Translations under genes and position numbers: made by a program
Assembly: GCF_003672135.1 (NCBI RefSeq)
Contig: NC_039515.1
Coordinates: 3,162,001-3,226,000 of the forward strand
DNA from: Ooceraea biroi
Lineage: Eukaryota; Arthropoda; Insecta; Hymenoptera; Formicidae
Reading direction: 5' to 3'
Length of the DNA stretch: 64,000 nt
Shown: positions 37,368 through 51,288 of the stretch, in pieces
Layout: the number at the start of each line of letters is the position of its first letter
Position numbering within the stretch: the stretch's first letter is position 1
The notes under the pieces: generated by a model
The model's input: the letters and a program-made list of their open reading frames with translations, nothing else
Told to the model about the DNA's origin: nothing
The model's database searches: none

Positions 37368-39732
37368 TGTCCCACGATACGAGGAAATTTATCCTCATGC
37401 TTATGACCGGTAGATACGGCATACAACTGATCAGTAACCATGTTCTGATAGTATTACTTGTACATGTCATTTAACTTTCCGTAATTACACTTAATCACAT
37501 TTATTACTAAGGCCTGGTCAGTAGTGATAATCTCCTTATATTTTATGGTTGCACATAATAATATGAAATGTGGAATTAGTTGTAAATCAAAATATATGCA
37601 TACGCGAATGCATATAATATTTTCCTTTTAATAATTATTGATATTTTATAATATCACAGATATGTGTAACCGCATGTAGACTATAAGACTGCAATAAAAA
37701 TATAATGTATATAATCGCTTTATAATTTCTCAAGATGTTCTTCCATAAAAGTGATGTTTAATAAATATATGATGATTATTAAATTAAATGATAAATATGG
37801 AGAAGATAATTTTTACACATCTTGCATAAAGATTTTATTTCTCACTCTTCTTTTTCTCTCTTCTTTAAATAATATTGATACTTCTCGTTGTGTAATGTAC
37901 ATATAATTATTTGATAGATGATTTCGAATATCGCTAGCCGAAAGAAGGAATGTGTATATTAATATTGATTTTAAATTTTCTCTTGGATGCTCTATATATA
38001 TCTTTTTCAGTTTGTTTGATCTAGTTTTATCACTAACTGCAGTTATACCGATGCAACGGTCTCTCGACACGCCGATATATATATATTTTTTTTCTTTTTT
38101 CCCTATCCACCCTCGCTTTCCTGGCAAACGCTTATGCGGGAGTAGGCACCTGGCCACCCCCGCACGCGCTCTTATCCCTTTGACCATCTTGCCGGGATCT
38201 ATGCATACTTGCACACGTGTGCATACTTGCACACATAATCCGGCACATGCTTTTACCATTCGATAAAAATGTTGCTGTTTTGGATTTGCGCAGGTAGAAT
38301 TTAAAGAGAGATGTAATCTATTTTGTTTCAATTTTTCGGATACACATATTTATAGATGCGCGCAGATTTTTAAGATAATAATTATGATTTATGCATATTT
38401 GTGTATGCGTACACGTGTATGGTGTATCGATACATGCACGTAGATACATAAAATATACCTATTAGAAATATATTTTATATATGTATTCTTGAATTTCGTG
38501 ACTTTTATTGAAAATATATAAAAAGTTCATTGCAATCGATTAATTACTAATATATTGTAAAATATTATATACCGCGTTATATTGCGCACATGATTATAAA
38601 GTATTGAACAACGTGCAACACATAATCCTGTAAAAACTTCTTGCATAATGGCTACAGAAATCCTTTATTATTGGCATGTCAAGTGACCGCCAACGTCTTT
38701 TAGTCATCAGCTTTTCGCCCAATTAATGCATCGACAATGAACGGCCGGCACGTTGAACGCTGTCGAGAGCCATCGATGGATCATCTCGTGGACAATCGTG
38801 GTGAGATCGAAGAAAATGAGGCGCTGTCGGGCGTAACTGCTGAGAGCCCGGCAACTGACAACCGAGGCCAGGAGTCATCGGCAAACAAACCACGGGGCAT
38901 CCTCCCGGAGCCCTGATACTCGTCTGCATGCATGCTGGTACGCCGCGACCACAATCGCCACTTCTGAGGCAGAAAAATCCGAGGTAACGATCGCGGCAGA
39001 TGCGCGAGCATCCATACGTGTGTACGCGCCGTTTTTCTCGACTGACGCATAATCGTCAATAATAGATGCAGCGGAGGTGTATTCAACCCTTGCCCCGGGT
39101 TGCACCGCGAAAAACAGCCAGATGATACCGCGAATGCATCCCTTCCGTTCTGTGCGTTAGCGGTGGCAGATTTTACGTGAATGAAATATTCGCCCTTTCG
39201 GATTTCAAGATTCTGCTAGACGCATGCATTGTCAATGGTTCCTTTCTGATTTTCTATTTTTACCCTTCCAGCCGCCGTATGCACAATTGTGCCGGCTCCA
39301 TTCTTCATTTTTAACGTTATTCTTTTTCCTCCAAATGACATAGCACTTGAAACGTCAAGAAAATGTGTTACGTTTACTTATAGCTAAATTAGTGCCTGAA
39401 CTTCTAAAATTATTTTTAAATTATTTTGTCGATTTTAATAGAAATAATATATAGAAATAATGAAATGTTTTATTTCATCAATGCGTTTGTGTATAATTAA
39501 TAGTACTCTTAACACATAATATCAAATATCTTTCCGCACTGTACATTTCGCTACCGCCATTGTCGTTTCAGCACATCAATTGTGAATGATTCGAAGACTT
39601 GCACTTTTCCCTGGTTCTGCTCTCGGAAAATAACCCTTTGAAATGTAGAATCATCCCTTCGCGCGAGATCGCCCGTCACTTCTCGCGGGAACACCCGGCT
39701 CCTGTTTGAATAAGACGTCCGATCGGCCGCGC

Positions 39733-39797
39733 GCAGCTGTCAGAACCGCGCGTTGAGGTCTTCCGTGGTTTTTCCAGATTTTTGCATACCGCAGGTG
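39733..39797. promoter_or_regulatory. Pair of class-A E-boxes
   Basis: GCAGCTGT at 39733-39740 and GCAGGTG at 39791-39797 lie within 65 bp in non-coding DNA upstream of ASH. This is a possible proneural autoregulatory cluster. Confidence 0.35.
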
Positions 39798-41420
39798 ATG
39801 CGGGCACGCGACCTTTCACGCACACATACGCTCACCCATTCTCAGGACGTTGTTATTGGTCCTTTCTGTGCTTGCGAGGAACCCTTTCGAGAAGTAGCCA
39901 CTGTGAATTACGAGGATCGAGATTCCCCGGCGAAACGTGGGAGAGCTGAGGGGCAGATGCTAGATTTCGGCATCGCTGCTGGAGAATACCGTACCGCCGA
40001 CTGTGTAAGTGTCAAAACAAGATTAATTCTTTTCTGACTGATGCTGCCCGCTGCGAATGTGTGTTCTTCATTTGCCACGATTTTTAATTCTCTGGAACTT
40101 GGAAAAGAAATTTAGAAGGAGGAAAGTATACACATTCAATATACGTACATTGAACTGCAATAGAAAAGTGAGACACACATTAAGGCTATTATAAACGATA
40201 ATTTATAATATATTATAGATTACGTGTTGCCAAGGGTTGCCACATTTTTGTCACATTGTCACATTTCTGATGATGATGTATGTTATTTAACGGACGACGT
40301 AATTACGCGATGTGCGACATGATAAAACAGAAATTACCCAAAAAGAGCAGCCTGTGCAACGACAATAGCGCGGGTTCTCACATGATGCGGAAATGAGAAA
40401 CGTAATTTGTCGTCGAACGGCGATACGTTATTGTGTCGTGCGAACGTGTACACATACGCGCATGATTATTCTTTTCCCTCCCGCCCGTCTCAACAAACCG
40501 CACGTTAGATGATGTAACGATAAACAAGCAACGAGCAATCCTCTCTATTCCCACGCAATTTGAGTTGCGTGGTGCGGCTTGCGTGGCACGCACGAAATTT
40601 CACCCTCGGTCATTGGCCACCGCAGGGGGTCACTCGCCCTCTCTTTCCGTTGTGAAAAAGGGAGCCCAGAAAAATCGCCTCTACGTGGGGGCGCCGTATT
40701 TGCCGCGTAATTGCCAGCACGAAATGCCGAACAGCCAAACTGGGTAATAAACGGCGAACTACCTGGACGACACGATTCCGCCACCTACGCCATATGGTGC
40801 TTCCTCCCGAAAGCGTCCAACGGTTTCGCTACGTGACACCTCCGGCTCTCACGGACGAAACATTACGTTAGAATCAGCGAATGGTTACGTCGCATCCATC
40901 CTGTATTCTGTTGCAAAGCAATGCGAAAACTGTTACTTTGAAAAATTGTTTCTTTGGCTATATTTCGTTGAAGAATTCAGCAACCGCACGGCGGAAAATT
41001 GTAAACGTCTATAAATAAAATTAAAACCGATGCTTTATGTAATATTGAAGCGATGAAAAGAGAGATATCCGTAATAAGAACATTAATACTATTAGATGTA
41101 TATGTTTAATATTTACTTCACATATTTAATATTATATCGTTTAAATTGCCTTGATGTATATCAATTAGTAGAGATAAAAGTATAAAAAGCTGCCAAAGTC
41201 CGTTGCTCTAGTCTAGAAGTTCCAATTGCGTGATTAAACTATTCATCACTCACTAAAACAAGAGACATAAAATCCGCGACCGCCAGCCACATGTCACCGG
41301 TTGGTGAAGAACTGCGATACGCATATGCGCCGTCTCGTGCGAGGGACTATAAGAGATAATAAAAGGTCATCGAAATCGAAAGCAAGTGCAAGTGTTCTTC
41401 ACTAACAAAGAAATTGCTTG

Positions 41421-41694
41421 AGGAGAGAAGAAAGGACACATGAGATGAGGAAGAAGAGAAGTGAGAAACGCAGGATCGAGAAGAAAAAGAAAAAGGAGGA
41501 AAAAGTAGAAGAAGACGATGACGATGAAGAGGAAAGGGAGAAGGAGATGAGTGAGGTGAGCAGCTCTCGGGCAACATTTACACGTTTATGATCTTGCGGT
41601 GCGAAGAGAACGAAGAAGAAGAGGAAGAGGAAGGTGAGGAAAAAGATGAAGAAGAAAGGGAAGAAGAAGAGAAGAAGAAAGACAACGAAGAGCA
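41421..41694 (+). repeat. Purine-rich GAA/GGA tract
   Basis: Two long purine blocks (about 41421-41565 and 41603-41694) are built of GAA, GAG and GGA steps on the plus strand. They create a spurious poly-Glu frame. Such polypurine DNA can form triplex structures. Confidence 0.75.
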
Positions 41695-43049
41695 TCTCGC
41701 ACACGAAAGTAAAACTGTTGCGGTTTACGGGGGATTTTATGGCATAAACCGTAGAGAGAGGCGACGGCGCTATTATTATCTATCTTGGCAATAGAAATTG
41801 GCTGCCTTTTAATAGGTATCTGCCTCCGCCGCGCAAAGCCTTAATGATAGCCGAGAGAGTCGAAGCAATAACAGTAACACGCGGCGTGCGCCTCATCGCG
41901 CCCGCTTTTACATGGGATACAGTGGAATTAGCACACGCTGCTGCCAGCACCTACCGCGGTATTTTCAGCATCACCGGTACGGCATTATGGCGCACGATCT
42001 CAAGCGAGTCGTGAAATTATGGCGCGCGCGCGCCCGCATCTTCCTTTTCGGGAGCGCGACGATGAGCTTAATTGCATTCGTCGTGAATTATTCTGTTCAA
42101 CCTGTTTTGCCTTATTACACACACGCACACAAACACGTTTTCGTGTGCAAAACGAGAGCAAAAACGTTTTTGGTTTATTTACGCGCACGTAGACAAATCG
42201 ACAGACAGATAAACGTGAACAGAAGCTTATTAGTGTTTCGGAATCGATGAATCGGAGATAAAGCATGCAGTTTCCTGCTGTTGTCTTATTTCGCGACAGA
42301 TTTCAACCCTAACGAGAGAACGCAAAAGTTCAGCATCAGATGGTAGAGCCGGCGAAGCAGACCAACGTGGACCATCTGGTGATCCATCGTGGCATACGGC
42401 GAGTATGCGCGCGGGCGTACGAAAAAAAGGGCTAAAACCCGATACTTTGGCTGTAAGAATCTGCAGATAAGTACGATGAACAAGATAGACGGGATTGTAT
42501 AAGGTAATCCAAGGCAGCTTCTGCTGTCGTTGTTGCGAAGAAAGAGATGATTTAACAAATAAACGAAGCTTGAATCGGCGCATAAACCTTTGCGCAAGCA
42601 ACCATGCTTACTCGTTAATTCGTTTAAAAGGAAATGAAACGTCTCGATACCGCTTCGTTTATTTGTGCGATCTTTCAAAACAAATTAAGAGCAGCCAATA
42701 TGTTATCAAGTAGGAAGAACAGATGTTTGGGAATGATGTTTGTACAGAAATAGAGGCAAACAACAAGACGCCTGTCATCGATGAAAATTAAAATAAGTTT
42801 TTTATCGTTTTTATTATCGAAAAGAGATATCTACTATAAATACGCTCCGTTGCAGAGACTGCTTCTTAAAATTAACTAAAAGATATTGTATATGTTTTTT
42901 ACATTTGTCAAGAATGTTAATTCACAATGATCGCGCTCAGTTTCTAGCGAAGACTATCCTATTACACGTATAAAACGTATTTATAATCAAAACTGCTCTA
43001 TCCATTTGCACTAACTTTTACTTTAGATACATACTCGATTTTGTATATA
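41695..43049. other. Non-coding stretch
   Basis: I see no gene or element in this stretch. Confidence 0.6.
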
Positions 43050-43195
43050 CAGGGTGTTTCCTAAGTACGCGGCAAAATTTCAGGAATAGATTCCTAATGC
43101 CTAGATAAGAAAAAAAAGGTATATCAACATATGTCCGGAAATGATTAGTTTTTGAGTTATTACGATTTTTGTGACACAATTCTCACATCATCTTA
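43050..43195 (+). mobile_element. Solo transposon-end fragment (CAGGGTGTTTCC...)
   Basis: A sequence starting CAGGGTGTTTCCTAAGTACG follows TATATA at 43044-43049, the same terminal heptamer and TA context as both foldbacks. The next 140 bp look like non-coding end sequence. I cannot find a matching inverted end within the following kilobases, so this is probably a truncated copy. The right limit is uncertain. Confidence 0.45.
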
Positions 43196-46100
43196 GAAGC
43201 CCAAATTATATATATACAGAATCGCGTGAGTTTCCAAACATTCTGTATTTTTGCAGTACGCCGTCGGTGCATTCCGATCGCGCGGAGAGCCTGCAAGTGA
43301 GTGCGGGTTACTCCCTCGGGATTCTTTTGTCGGTGCGCGAAGCCGAAGCACGCGTGCTGCACGTGCCCCGTTGCGGACGTGACTCGGCCGGCATTGCGCC
43401 TTATATTGCGTTAACCGTCTTATTTTGCCCCGGTTGCGCCCTGAAAAACAACGCCGTCCAGCCGCGGCCGGTTCGGCGCCTGAAATTGCGACGTCGCGCG
43501 AGCCGCGCGAGTGTGTGACCTAAAAATCCCATTTAACTTTCGACGTGCGTTCGCTACGCCGCCCGAAAAAAAACGGCTCGGGTTTTGCGCTTCCTCCATT
43601 AGATCCGGGCTCCCGATCTCACGTCGTCGTTGCACACGGGGTCGCTTGGCATCTCGCAATTAGAGCGCCCGAAATAATCACTTCCGTCAATCGCGCTGTC
43701 ACGTTTGTTCGCAAAAAGAGGGCTGTTCGTGGTGATTGTTCTAAAATATTGGTGCATGGAGAGAATCTTTGTTGATTATTACATTATTGAATATTACTAT
43801 TACTATTATATTCAATATTATTTGTTGAATATATCATGCCGGTAATAAAAATTACCATACTTGTATGAGATTTATACGTTACAGTAATTAATTCTTCGTT
43901 TTTTAGCAGTTTATTCAAATATTTTTTGAATTTGGCGACGTTCATTACAAGCGAACAACCGCGTTTTCACAGGCATAAGATTATATTTAAGAGCAGATCT
44001 CTTGTACGGGAAAAAGTCGACGGGGGGGGGGGGGGGGCAACGGACAGCATTCGGAGCTCAGAGAAAACGCGCGAAAGAGAGCACCGTCTCATTCCAGCAA
44101 ATTGTTTTGCTTCGATTAAGAGCAAGCTCTTTTTCCCTGTTCCAACCCGGTCCGGTCCCCCTTTGTCTCCCGTCTTTGGCGACACGTACCCCAGTTTCAG
44201 TGGAGTGATTTACAAGTCATTCCAGCATGAAGGCAGGTGACCGTGCCGCTCGAGCGCTGCTTACGAGTTATGAACACGGCCTCGTGCGTCGGGGGAGGAA
44301 AAAAAGCAACACTTTCGATAATAGTAATTCCGCCCGGCTTTACACCCCCAATCCGGCACGCGTGTCTTGCGCTGCGATAATATGGAAATTTCAAGCGTTA
44401 CGTGGCCTTGCGCCAGTGCGCAACGAAATAATGATACACGTATGCAGGATGATGTGACTTACGTGCGCGTGTTTGCGCGATGTCCTTTATGTATCTTTTA
44501 TGGTCCTGAGTAGAAGAAATAATTTATTTGAGTTTATTACAGAAAGAATAAAGGCAACTTTATTGGAAGAATCTTGCATTGATTGTCCGAGAGCAGACTT
44601 ATATTTATTAGATTTATACGCGTTTGAACAGCAAACGTGGAACGGATTTTTTATGAAATTTTTTAATGAAAATTTGGGGCAGCTGGCGCAGAATCCCAGC
44701 AATATTTCAACAACGGACAGTTTCAATCCTCGATCGGGATTTAGAGATTTTTTTTATTCTTTATTAACCTCGGGGAAGATGGAGTCGCTGGCGCGACGGA
44801 TATCGTACCGTTCTTCGACCGTAAAATCATCGTCCGCTGGAGGTCCGGAATTTACCTCGCGTACATTAGGAGCCCGAGATCACTCTCGGAGTCATTCAAA
44901 CGTATCGAGATGTACTGCCGTATAAAAGATTCTGGGGAAGAAAGAAGAAACGTGTCGACGATGACCATCGGAGTGTAACCGCGCCGAAGTTCGTTCGAGC
45001 GTCACAAAACTGATCCACCTTTTATCACGTTATTTCAGCCTTTATACCTGTTTTGTTCTCTCAAAATGGCAAAAGTATCGGCGAAGTTTTTGAAAATATT
45101 CTATTCCCCAGAAAGAGCGTTCTTTACTCCAAAATGAGAATTAAAATTTTCAGAAATTGTCTTGTTTTAAAATGTGTTTAAACATTTTCAAAAACGTTTA
45201 AACTCTCATTACTCTTGAATAAAATGGCTTGATGCATGAGAAATATCTTTCACGCAACAAGTTCCATTGAACTGTGTGAACTCCGTTGTTCATTAATAAT
45301 GAGAAATTGATTATAAAATACGATGCCTCGCACGTGTTTGGTGCGTGTTAATGTGTCAAGGCCAGGAGTGTACATCGAATCTGCAATTTCGCGTCTCGGG
45401 AAAGCAGACAAACGGTCTGTAATATTAGGCGTCGAAATCGTTAACACGGCTGACCCGCGTATACGAGCGAGAACCCCGACACCCTTCAATTACTTCTCAC
45501 GTACCGTGCCGGCATCGCGCGCACGGATGGGTTGTGGTTTGCGCTCACGCACCGCACCGCACCGCGACGTAATGCGCTAGCAACGTCGACACCATGGGGA
45601 AACCGTAAATATCAGTTCGACTGAGAAAGCGATCGTTTCGACGCGGAACATGTGAAGGTTAACGCCACGCGCGGATCCTCCTTTCCTTTCTCGAAGTCTC
45701 ATTTCAGCAGACACGTTATGGATACACAGCAAAGTGCACTGATGGACGGACGATGCGATGTACGCACACCGGAAGCGGAATCCAGACGCAATCAAAGTCA
45801 TATTTATCGGACTACCTTCGCTTACTACTGATATCTTACGATATCCAGTCTTGACGTTTTGTCTCCTGGTTGCTGTGAATCTTTTCCGTGTGTTTCTCTT
45901 TGTGCATTCTTTTTTACTGTATATTATTTTTATTATCTTTAGTACTTTAGTAAGATGACAACAATCGCAAATAAAAGTTATCTTCATGAAACATAGATTC
46001 GAACGAAGAAAGAAAAATATAAAAAGGGAGACTTTGAGTTGCACAAAAGTTACATTTACAACATCCAAATGGAGACAGAGATATTCTCGAGAGCGTAGCT

Positions 46101-47479
46101 CTCGAACAGGCACAACGTAACACCGGTATGGCACGTGCTCTCGCGCATAACTTGTCGTCGTGCGGGTGTAGATACGGCGCGATATTTATTCGCCGAAAGA
46201 GAGGGAGGAAAAAAGAACCGAGGGGAGGAGGTGCGAGAAGGTGGTAAAAGACTCGGCCGCGTGGTTGAATCGCCTCGTTGTTAGCCACCATCCCTCCTTT
46301 TCATCCGTTCTTTTTCCCGCTTTTTATCTATTCACATTCATGCGTGTGCCCTCTTCTATTTCCTTCTCCTTCTTGAGTCTTCTTGAGTCACGGGCGCCGT
46401 CTTTCTTCTTCCCGCGTTTCATTGCCGACGTTGTGCCTTGCCTCTCTTCAGCTACTCGCGCAGGAAACGCCGGGCTATCTCGCCGGTTATCTCGTGAGGA
46501 AGGACACACATCACGTACTCACGTCGGAATACACGGAAAGCGGTTTTCAATTTGACGCCAAGTCGCGATCCGTGGTATCTTACGTCGTCTTTATGCACGT
46601 CTCAGGAGAGGAAAGATATCGTCTGCTACCTCAGAAAACGATTTATTTCGAAATTCGGAGCTGTAATGTAGCTCGAAATGTAGGAAATGAAAAAGATAGA
46701 AATGGATTGTCTTTATCTTCTGTATTTTAGATTAAACATAAACATAATTAACTTACATATATTCAATGAAACTTTTTACGAAGATATTTCTGTATCTAGA
46801 AATTTTTTTGTATCTAGAAATGCATTTCTCTTAATTGATCAGTTCCACCCTTTGCTTGAAATGTAAAATAAAGGAAGAATTATGTAAATTATTATATCAT
46901 TATTATTTTTATTTTTATTAATTCACTGTGTTTTAGCATTAATAATGTTAATTTCCGTAGATCACAAATAAATTTCGTATCAAAAATATCGACGCGTGCA
47001 ACCACAGGCGCTGCATGCGAACGTTGCTGGGAACTATCTATAGTTTATGCAAATCCGGCCTCATCATGTGGGATCATCATCGCATAGAAATGTCCCTGAG
47101 AAATCCGCCTGAATCGAGCTGTTAAATCGGGAAGATATCAAATTCTGCAGAAACGCAGGATTTCTGTATCATAAGTTGACATTAATACCGGCGATTTGGC
47201 CGCTTCAAAGAGTGTGTATGCGTAACTGTGCACGGCGGTGCCAACAGCATCGCCGCCATACCAGAAACGTCTGCGTGTCGTACCAGAAATGGGCTGTTTA
47301 CAAGGTTTAGATAAATCTATCGGCATAAATATTCATTCACACGTTATTTTACGTGTCGCGCCGCGTCGCGTCCGTATAACAGCACCCTTGTCTTTCTATC
47401 CGCACATTTACATTCGCAGCTTTCGTGTTGGACATTGTGCGCCTACACCACCGTCAGATAGACGCCGCTATCAAGATGC
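43196..47479. other. Non-coding stretch, partly GC-rich
   Basis: A GC- and CpG-rich patch at 43250-43700 is followed by AT-rich DNA. A 150-codon frame at 44473-44925 (plus) has no recognisable domain and is not called. Single E-boxes lie at 44233-44239 and near 44680. Confidence 0.5.
44022..44037 (+). repeat. Run of 16 G
   Basis: An uninterrupted G16 homopolymer, rare in insect nuclear DNA. Its exact length may be affected by assembly error. Confidence 0.9.
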
Positions 47480-47560
47480 CATCAGACATTCGTGACTGAA
47501 ACCTCAATAAAACCCTCTCGTGCCATTCTCGTCCTTCCAGAAATTACTGAGTCCTTTGCG
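47480..47560 (+). repeat. Local duplication, copy 1
   Basis: The segment CATCAGACATTCGTGACT...TGCCATTCTCGTCCTTCCAGAAATTACTGAG is repeated with substitutions and small indels at 48265-48345. The anchor TGCCATT lies at 47521 and 48307, 786 bp apart. By eye the identity is roughly three quarters over about 75 bp. Confidence 0.55.
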
Positions 47561-48264
47561 CGTAGAGCGCTGCATCAGCATTTTAAGCGCGCGTCTTTGC
47601 CGGTACTGACGACAGACCTATTTGAGACACCGACGATTCGCAAATCCCGTATGAAGGTAATCTTATCTGCGTAAAAGATTCGTAAATCCCAGTGAAGTGA
47701 GCAGTAACCTTTATTTTGATGCGATACTAATTTTTCCAGGGAAAATTGTGAATTTCGGAAATTACGTTGATCGACAAAAGTCCAATTCCTCTCTTTTTTT
47801 AATATAGAATTTTGCAACATAACTCAATAACTTTTCATGGTTTATTGAAACTTGAGATATAATGTGACTGCGACTGGTATAAATACATTTGTGACTATTT
47901 CTCAGACATTTTTTAAATATATTTTTTTAATATAGTGTTTTTAAATATAGTACAATTATAATCAGCAAAGAATGTATTACGTTACACTGCTAACATTAAA
48001 ATTTATTACATAATAAGAAAATATGAACAAAATGCTTGGCGCGTTGATTTATTCATGAAAATTAATTCGAACCATATAAGAGAGAGAGAAGTTGACAGGA
48101 TATGCGATCTTTTCGTCTTATTAAACTATCGATATTTGTCGCTCCCTCCCTCTTTCCTGCAGACAATTGTTATCCTCGGACATGCGATTCGCCATCAATT
48201 CAGTGCACTGAGGCTTCTGGTGCACGAGCACGTGCGCGGGAGAACAGAAGCTATCGGAGGAATT

Positions 48265-48345
48265 CCATCACGCTCGCGTGACTAGACCGTCGATCGAGGC
48301 CTCGTGTGCCATTTTCGTCCTTTCAGAAATTAGTAACTTCTCCAC
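48265..48345 (+). repeat. Local duplication, copy 2
   Basis: This is the partner of 47480-47560, reading TGCCATTTTCGTCCTTTCAG at its core. The DNA between the copies is not obviously repeated. Confidence 0.55.
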
Positions 48346-51264
48346 GCAGAGCTCCACGCAGTCGGCTGCATCGTCGGCTGCACCCCGAGCATCGTCGTAT
48401 CCTTCCTGGTGGATGCAGCGGGAATAATAAACGCGCTGTGCCGAGACAAGACCGACGCCATGTCGCGCGTCGCGTGCAAGTCAGTCCCTTCCGCTGTTAT
48501 CTTTCCGCTTGCGCCCTTCAGTCGTCCAGCGGCAGACACCTTGCCACGCGCCCAGACTTCTTCCCCCTTATCTTCCTGTGTCAATGTTTCCTCGTCCGTG
48601 GCGTCGAGACGCGAATAAACACCTTGTCGCCAGAGGATGTGTTGACGCCATTTCGGAAAGCGACAGCCATTTCGTGCGCTACTCGAGTCTTGAAATAAGT
48701 TTTATGTCTATGGCGGTGTGGCCGGTTAAATATTTGCTTGTTTATGTCGTCCCGCATGCGTCTCAGCGATAAGTATTCGATGCTAGCGTGAAACATTCAC
48801 TAGAGTTTTTCTTGCCGTGAGTATGTGCCTGTGTGAGTGTAGGTGCGGATGTGTGCATCCACGGTGGTCCAGAAGTCGTGTACACTTCCTTGACGGGAAA
48901 CGTTTCGTTGCCTGATTCGGTGGTTCATTTTGCGGCGGAAAAGAGCGGCTTCTCGCGCGTGGGAAAATCTGAAAACGGGTCTCCGTCATCCGTATCGTGT
49001 GTGAACGAAAAATATATCTTTCATTCTGCTTTCTGATTAAATGCAGCTTCGTTCGGCGCTTCTCTATTTAGTATCTGCACAAAATCGATGACTACTATGT
49101 AGGTATATGATTAATGTATCGACAAACATCTGCATATTCACGATGGAAAACTTCCTTGAATGGATACTAAATTATTTTCTCTGAATTTGAGAGGCTCGGA
49201 AAATCTTGCAATATTTTTTCTCACATGTATCATTCTTCATGTCTACATGTATCACAATTTTCCATTATTTATTATACTTTTAACAATTTTTTTATGTGCA
49301 ACATATTTTTATTTTGTTATGGATCTATCTGTTGAAAAAGCTTTCTATGCAAAAAAGTTCTAAAGGCAAGATGAGCCTGAGATGACAGGAAGATGACAGA
49401 GAGAGATCTTTGTTTGTACGGTGTGCGTCAGCAGTAATGCAGCGGAACGATAGATGATCTTAGAAAGGGATGAAAAGCGGCAAAAAATTTTCGAAAGTTT
49501 TGTAAGCCCCTTGCGCGCATCGCGATCAAAATCTGAGATCAGCTAAAAAGATGAAGCCTTGACGTGGTTATGACGTAATGATTCAGTAGATGCTTGAAGA
49601 GTTGAGGCAGGATGATATAAGCGTTTCCGTTAACCGTTGAGCGTGCAAGAATCGATTCGTAATCTATTGGAAAATCTCCCCATTAGCGATCCAATTTTAT
49701 TCACGTTTTATTAGCGCCTTTCTTGTTTTTCTGTGTTGATTGATTGAGTGATTGATTGATCTATGTCGATTTTGACACGAAGAAAAAATTTGATAAAAAT
49801 TATTAGAATTATTATTATAATTTAATGTGTGGTATTGTAATAAATATATATCCCGTGTATGGAAAAAATTTTGTACTCATAATTTTATGGATATGTATTT
49901 GCAAATATCGTTAATGTTTAATTACTCCGGCTACTTTATACGAATTATCTGTACATATGTATACACGCATAATGCAATATACATATAAAATACACACACG
50001 TACGTATAATATGTGCATGTATGTGTGTATTATAATTATTAGTTTTATATATAACCACGACAGTTATATTCTCCAGGCAGCCGTAAAATTCTCGTGTGCC
50101 ACTTCAAAGAATGAACAGATCCGAGATCCGGATCTGAGGGATCCCCGCACAATTGTATACAAGCGAGGACTCTCCCGACGGGGTGTCCCGTGGTCAGCGG
50201 GTGAAAATAATTAATGCGCCTCGTTAACTTGCGATAGCCGCAATATGTATACGAGCTGGTGGGAAGTGTGTAATGGATACTAACGAATGGTCGCGTCTTA
50301 TTCGCTCCTCACCAGGGGAAGTGGTAATCCACTTTTCGGCAGGAACCGATTCGTCGGGTGAATAATTAGGCCCGTTCACCCCCGGTCGTGCCAGGGGCCA
50401 AGATGATCGGAGGGATCTTTATGGTTTTCCGTGAACGGACCCATTCCCGAATGATTTAATAAGCAGATAGAACGGCGCGTTTTAAGTTTTTTCTGCCGTT
50501 AAATAACGATCCGTTATTAATTGCGTTCGCTGCTTCGCTTCGCTTTGAAATAGTCTGGATCTGATTCTAGCCGATCGAACGGTGTGATGGATCGTGTTAA
50601 TATCTGGGTCTATGTTTTTGCTGTTACCCTATATTACTGCTTCATTATTTAATAATATTTTTAATAATTGAATTACTTATTTTGAAATGACAGAAAATTT
50701 AAAGGGACAATTTTTTATTTTTTTAATATTTTATTTATTTATGTACGTAAGAAATATCCTCAACTGTAATTCTTCAACACTAAACCAAGATTTTTAAAGA
50801 GATGAATAATGCATTAATCCATATCTCTTTATTGCGAGTCGTTGACTTTAACGCATTTTCATCTATCAATAATATTTCGTTATCAATATGTTTCTAAAAC
50901 AAGTGTTCTAAGCATCCCTCCAATCGATAAAAATTATATGTCAAGAAAATGTAAATATTATAATTAATACTGAGATAATAATGAATAATATAATATAACC
51001 ACATAACAAGTAAAATAAATTAAAATAATAAATAAATCATATAAATAAATGAAAGCTGTTTAATTATATTTAGATTACTTAAACAAAATTAATATAATCA
51101 AAAATATTAATGTATTTTTAAATACATATGATTTATCTTGTAATGTGCTAAACAAAATGTGAATTATTCATAGAATGCGAAGGAACATCATTAATCATAA
51201 TGGGCGCGGCTAAGTGGCCTAACAGTAATTAAATACAACAAATTGCTGACATATTGGCGGAATC
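48346..51264. other. Non-coding stretch
   Basis: It is GC-richer to about 49000, then AT-rich. I see no gene or element. Confidence 0.55.
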
Positions 51265-51288
51265 AAAAAGTCTGCGGCAAGACTTTTT
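51265..51288. repeat. 8-bp inverted repeat with 8-nt loop
   Basis: AAAAAGTC (51265-51272) and GACTTTTT (51281-51288) flank TGCGGCAA. The loop core TGCGG also occurs in the palindrome at 51512-51531. Confidence 0.6.

Larger units (their letters stand above)
35531..41395. other. Non-coding stretch with E-box pairs
   Basis: No gene can be supported. Apart from the E-box groups at 37345 and 39733, it contains a perfect 15-bp direct repeat TGCATACTTGCACAC at 38202 and 38220 around an ACACGTGT core. Confidence 0.6.

Noticed and set aside
41588..41794. Poly-Glu frame
   Set aside because: A direct product of the polypurine tract.
44473..44925. 150-codon frame, plus strand
   Set aside because: No recognisable domain, not flanked by clear promoter or poly(A) signals, and of a length still possible by chance; kept only as a note.
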